The notes under the pieces: generated by a model
Databases searched by the model: none
Told to the model about the DNA's origin: nothing
What the model saw: the letters and a program-made list of their open reading frames with translations, nothing else
Translations under genes and position numbers: made by a program
From: an uncultured Fibrobacter sp.
GTDB taxonomy: Bacteria > Fibrobacterota > Fibrobacteria > Fibrobacterales > Fibrobacteraceae
Reading direction: 5' to 3'
NCBI GenBank assembly: GCA_947165045.1
Contig: CAMUYW010000033.1
Span: 1 to 34,395 of the forward strand
DNA: 34,395 bases
Shown: in pieces, positions 32,921-34,395 of the stretch
How the letters are laid out: the number at the start of each line of letters is the position of its first letter
Position numbering within the stretch: the first letter of the stretch is position 1

Positions 32921-33877
32921 ATGCCCGCGAACGCCCCCATGACAGTGCTTGAAATCTTGAATCGCACCAAGGTCTTCTTTGAAAAGAAGGGCGTTCCTGA
33001 TGCACGTCTCGATGCCGAGTACATCATCAGCTACGGTCTCAAGATGAAGAACCGTATGGACTTGTACCTGAACTTCGAGAAGCCGCTCACGCCAGCGGAG
33101 CTGGACGTGCTTCGCACGATGGTTGCACGCCGTGCAACGCGTGAGCCGCTGCAGCACATTATCGGCGATACAAGCTTCCGCGGGTTCATCATCAGGTGCG
33201 ACCGCCGGGCGCTTATCCCGCGCCCGGAAACGGAATCGCTCGTAGATATGGCGGCCGACAGCCTCAAGGGCATCGAAAATCCGTTCATCGTCGAAATCGG
33301 CACGGGCACGGGCGCTATCTCGATTGCTTGCGCAAAAGAAATTGCAGGCGCCAAGGTGCTTGCGACGGACGTTTCCGAAGACGCACTTGCCTTGGCACGT
33401 ACAAATGCAGAAGCGAACGGACTGGGTGGCGCGAACGCTGATGCAGATGCAGCAAACGCAAACGGAACCGCCTCTTCGACAGGCTCATTGCAGTTCGCAC
33501 AGGGCGACTTGCTGGGCGCCGTGACCGCAGAAGTTCTTTCGAAAGTCGCGGGTGATGCCTCTGCAAAAATCGATTGCCTTATCGCAAACCTCCCCTACAT
33601 TCCGGACGGAGAAAAGGATAAGCTCCAGCCGGAAGTCGCGAAGTACGATCCGGCGCTCGCCTTGTTCGGCGGTGCGGACGGTCTCGACCTTGTCCGTAAA
33701 CTTTTGCAGCAGACGGAAGGCAGACTGAAGCCGGGAGCCTCTATTTTGCTTGAAATCGGGTCGGAACAGGGCGAAATGCTCAAGGCCGAAGCCGAGAAGT
33801 ATCCGTGGTTGGAATTCACGGGTATTCATAAAGACTTCTGCAACAACGTACGGTTTGTGAGCTATAAAGCGAAGTAG
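32921..33877 (+). CDS. prmC: Release factor glutamine methyltransferase
   Basis: A 318-residue SAM-dependent methyltransferase of the HemK/PrmC family that methylates the glutamine of the GGQ motif in release factors. An N-terminal helical domain (1-90) is followed by IPRPETE (99-105), the SAM loop EIGTGTGAISIA (125-136) and ANLPYIP (222-228). The last corresponds to NPPY and has Leu in place of the first Pro. A low-complexity insert rich in Ala, Asn and Gly (about 168-188, GGANADADAANANG) sits after the second beta strand and makes the protein longer than typical members (about 280). The ATG at 32921 has GAGGAA upstream; an in-frame ATG at 32939 is also possible. Probably cotranscribed with prfA. 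Confidence 0.93.
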   Translation: MPANAPMTVLEILNRTKVFFEKKGVPDARLDAEYIISYGLKMKNRMDLYLNFEKPLTPAELDVLRTMVARRATREPLQHIIGDTSFRGFIIRCDRRALIPRPETESLVDMAADSLKGIENPFIVEIGTGTGAISIACAKEIAGAKVLATDVSEDALALARTNAEANGLGGANADADAANANGTASSTGSLQFAQGDLLGAVTAEVLSKVAGDASAKIDCLIANLPYIPDGEKDKLQPEVAKYDPALALFGGADGLDLVRKLLQQTEGRLKPGASILLEIGSEQGEMLKAEAEKYPWLEFTGIHKDFCNNVRFVSYKAK

Positions 33878-33907
33878 CAGCTTTCAAAAAGTCATTCAAG
33901 ACTGTAC

Positions 33908-34007
33908 GGATCCTCGCAAGCGAGGATTACTGTTAAAAGAACGCATCGGTTATCTCCCGCGCGAGGATGACAGAGAGAAAAAGAGTCATTCTCCGTAGGA
34001 GAATCCA
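33908..34007. repeat. Three palindromic repeats beside the GIY-YIG gene
   Basis: GGATCCTCGC-AA-GCGAGGATTAC at 33908-33930, a partial CCCGCGCGAGGATGACAG at 33955-33972, and GTCATTCTCC-GTA-GGAGAATCCA in opposite orientation at 33985-34007. They separate prmC from the GIY-YIG gene. Confidence 0.65.
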
Positions 34008-34027
34008 TAACATTCTAGTCGTAATCT

Positions 34028-34318
34028 CTAAAACAAGGCCTCATACAAGTCTTTCCAATTCGGATTATTAGACTCTATGAGTTTCAGCTTTTCAGAACGA
34101 TAAAAATGTTTTAACTCTTTTTCTCGTTCTATAGCACTCCTTATTGATGGAAATTCTTCAAAATATCCTAATTTATCGACACCGTATTTTTTTGTAAAAC
34201 CATCATTCACTTTTTGTTTGTGTTCAAGGATTCTTCGCTTTAAATCGGAAGTGACTCCGATATACAAAGTACCTTTCCGATGACTAAATAAAATGTATGT
34301 ATAGCCTTTCTTATCCAT
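34028..34318 (-). CDS. Small GIY-YIG nuclease-domain protein (YhbQ/UPF0213-like)
   Basis: The 96-residue protein is a lone GIY-YIG domain: YTYIL (6-10, GIY position), TLYIGVTSDLKRRILEHK (18-34, YIG plus catalytic Arg), FTKKYGVDKLGYFEEF and AIEREKELK (62-70, with the conserved Glu), then NPNWKDLYE. The fold cuts or nicks DNA in homing and repair nucleases; the biological role of stand-alone members is poorly defined. The ATG at 34318 has GAGGGG nearby. The longer frame to 34384 runs into a palindromic repeat and is not real. Repeats of one type lie on both sides of the gene. Confidence 0.88.
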   Translation of the reverse strand: MDKKGYTYILFSHRKGTLYIGVTSDLKRRILEHKQKVNDGFTKKYGVDKLGYFEEFPSIRSAIEREKELKHFYRSEKLKLIESNNPNWKDLYEALF

Positions 34319-34343
34319 TATACCCCTCATTCTAATAAACGTA

Positions 34344-34367
34344 TGGATCCTCCTTGCGGAGGATGAC
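34344..34367. repeat. TGGATCC...GGATGAC palindromic repeat
   Basis: TGGATCCTCC-TTGC-GGAGGATGAC hairpin, 26 bases upstream of the GIY-YIG start codon. It matches the copy at 23332-23354 except in the loop. Confidence 0.7.
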
Positions 34368-34395
34368 GGTGAGAGCATACGCAAGACGCTTTCGT

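Noticed and set aside
31827..33005. A 392-codon open frame on the minus strand across prfA and the start of prmC
   Set aside because: It mirrors the codon pattern of prfA, whose product is unmistakable, has no recognisable motif and no start signals.
1..34395. tRNA, rRNA or riboswitch genes
   Set aside because: No cloverleaf with TTC-A/G-A T-loop and acceptor pairing, and no known riboswitch core, was recognised by eye; a covariance search could not be run.

Overview
The window looks like chromosomal DNA of a Fibrobacter-type bacterium (phylum Fibrobacterota). The evidence is a 1577-residue fibro-slime protein, a TIGR02147-family regulator next to a lipoprotein, secreted enzymes with poly-serine linkers (SSSS blocks), a possible type IX-like C-terminal sorting region, and promoters resembling the TAnnTTTG element of the Bacteroidetes/FCB group. 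No tRNA, rRNA, CRISPR array, phage gene or insertion sequence was seen.

Layout. Positions 1-4167 hold the 3' end of topB, a secreted GH3 glycosidase, a DEDDh exonuclease with an exported hypothetical upstream of it, and gluQ. Positions 4203-8288 encode a 1361-residue DUF4011/DUF3320 helicase-like protein whose ATPase and nuclease motifs are eroded. Positions 8388-13637 carry a small SPOR protein and the giant fibro-slime surface protein (both minus strand), the latter preceded by a possible 11-codon leader peptide. Positions 14070-16400 carry an FHA-GGEEF diguanylate cyclase and a MATE transporter. A palindrome-rich spacer follows, then an arylamine N-acetyltransferase-like protein and an SAH-hydrolase-like protein (minus strand). 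Positions 19108-23121 hold a secreted polysaccharide deacetylase converging on a lipoprotein with an internal duplication, itself downstream of its TIGR02147 neighbour. Positions 23463-25135 are a coupled NUDIX / RmlD-like pair. Positions 25138-29907 hold three tandem paralogous envelope proteins downstream of a membrane PAS/degenerate-GGDEF/HD-GYP/PAS protein. Positions 30007-31674 carry trmO, a DUF805 protein and a frameshifted lipoprotein gene. The right end has the classic prfA-prmC pair and a GIY-YIG protein flanked by short palindromic repeats.

How the parts relate. Several genes concern the cell surface and polysaccharide (GH3, deacetylase, fibro-slime, lipoproteins, beta-rich envelope proteins). 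Two c-di-GMP proteins are present, one probable synthase and one probable phosphodiesterase. Translation functions are gluQ, trmO, prfA and prmC. Two features cut across the window. First, short palindromic elements ending in GGATGAC or GGTGAC fill most spacers, and one lies inside the NUDIX reading frame. Second, at least seven genes have a TAnnTT promoter hexamer only 6-8 bases before the ATG and no Shine-Dalgarno sequence, suggesting leaderless mRNAs, whereas several exported-protein genes have good Shine-Dalgarno sequences. All assignments come from reading the sequence; no database search was run.
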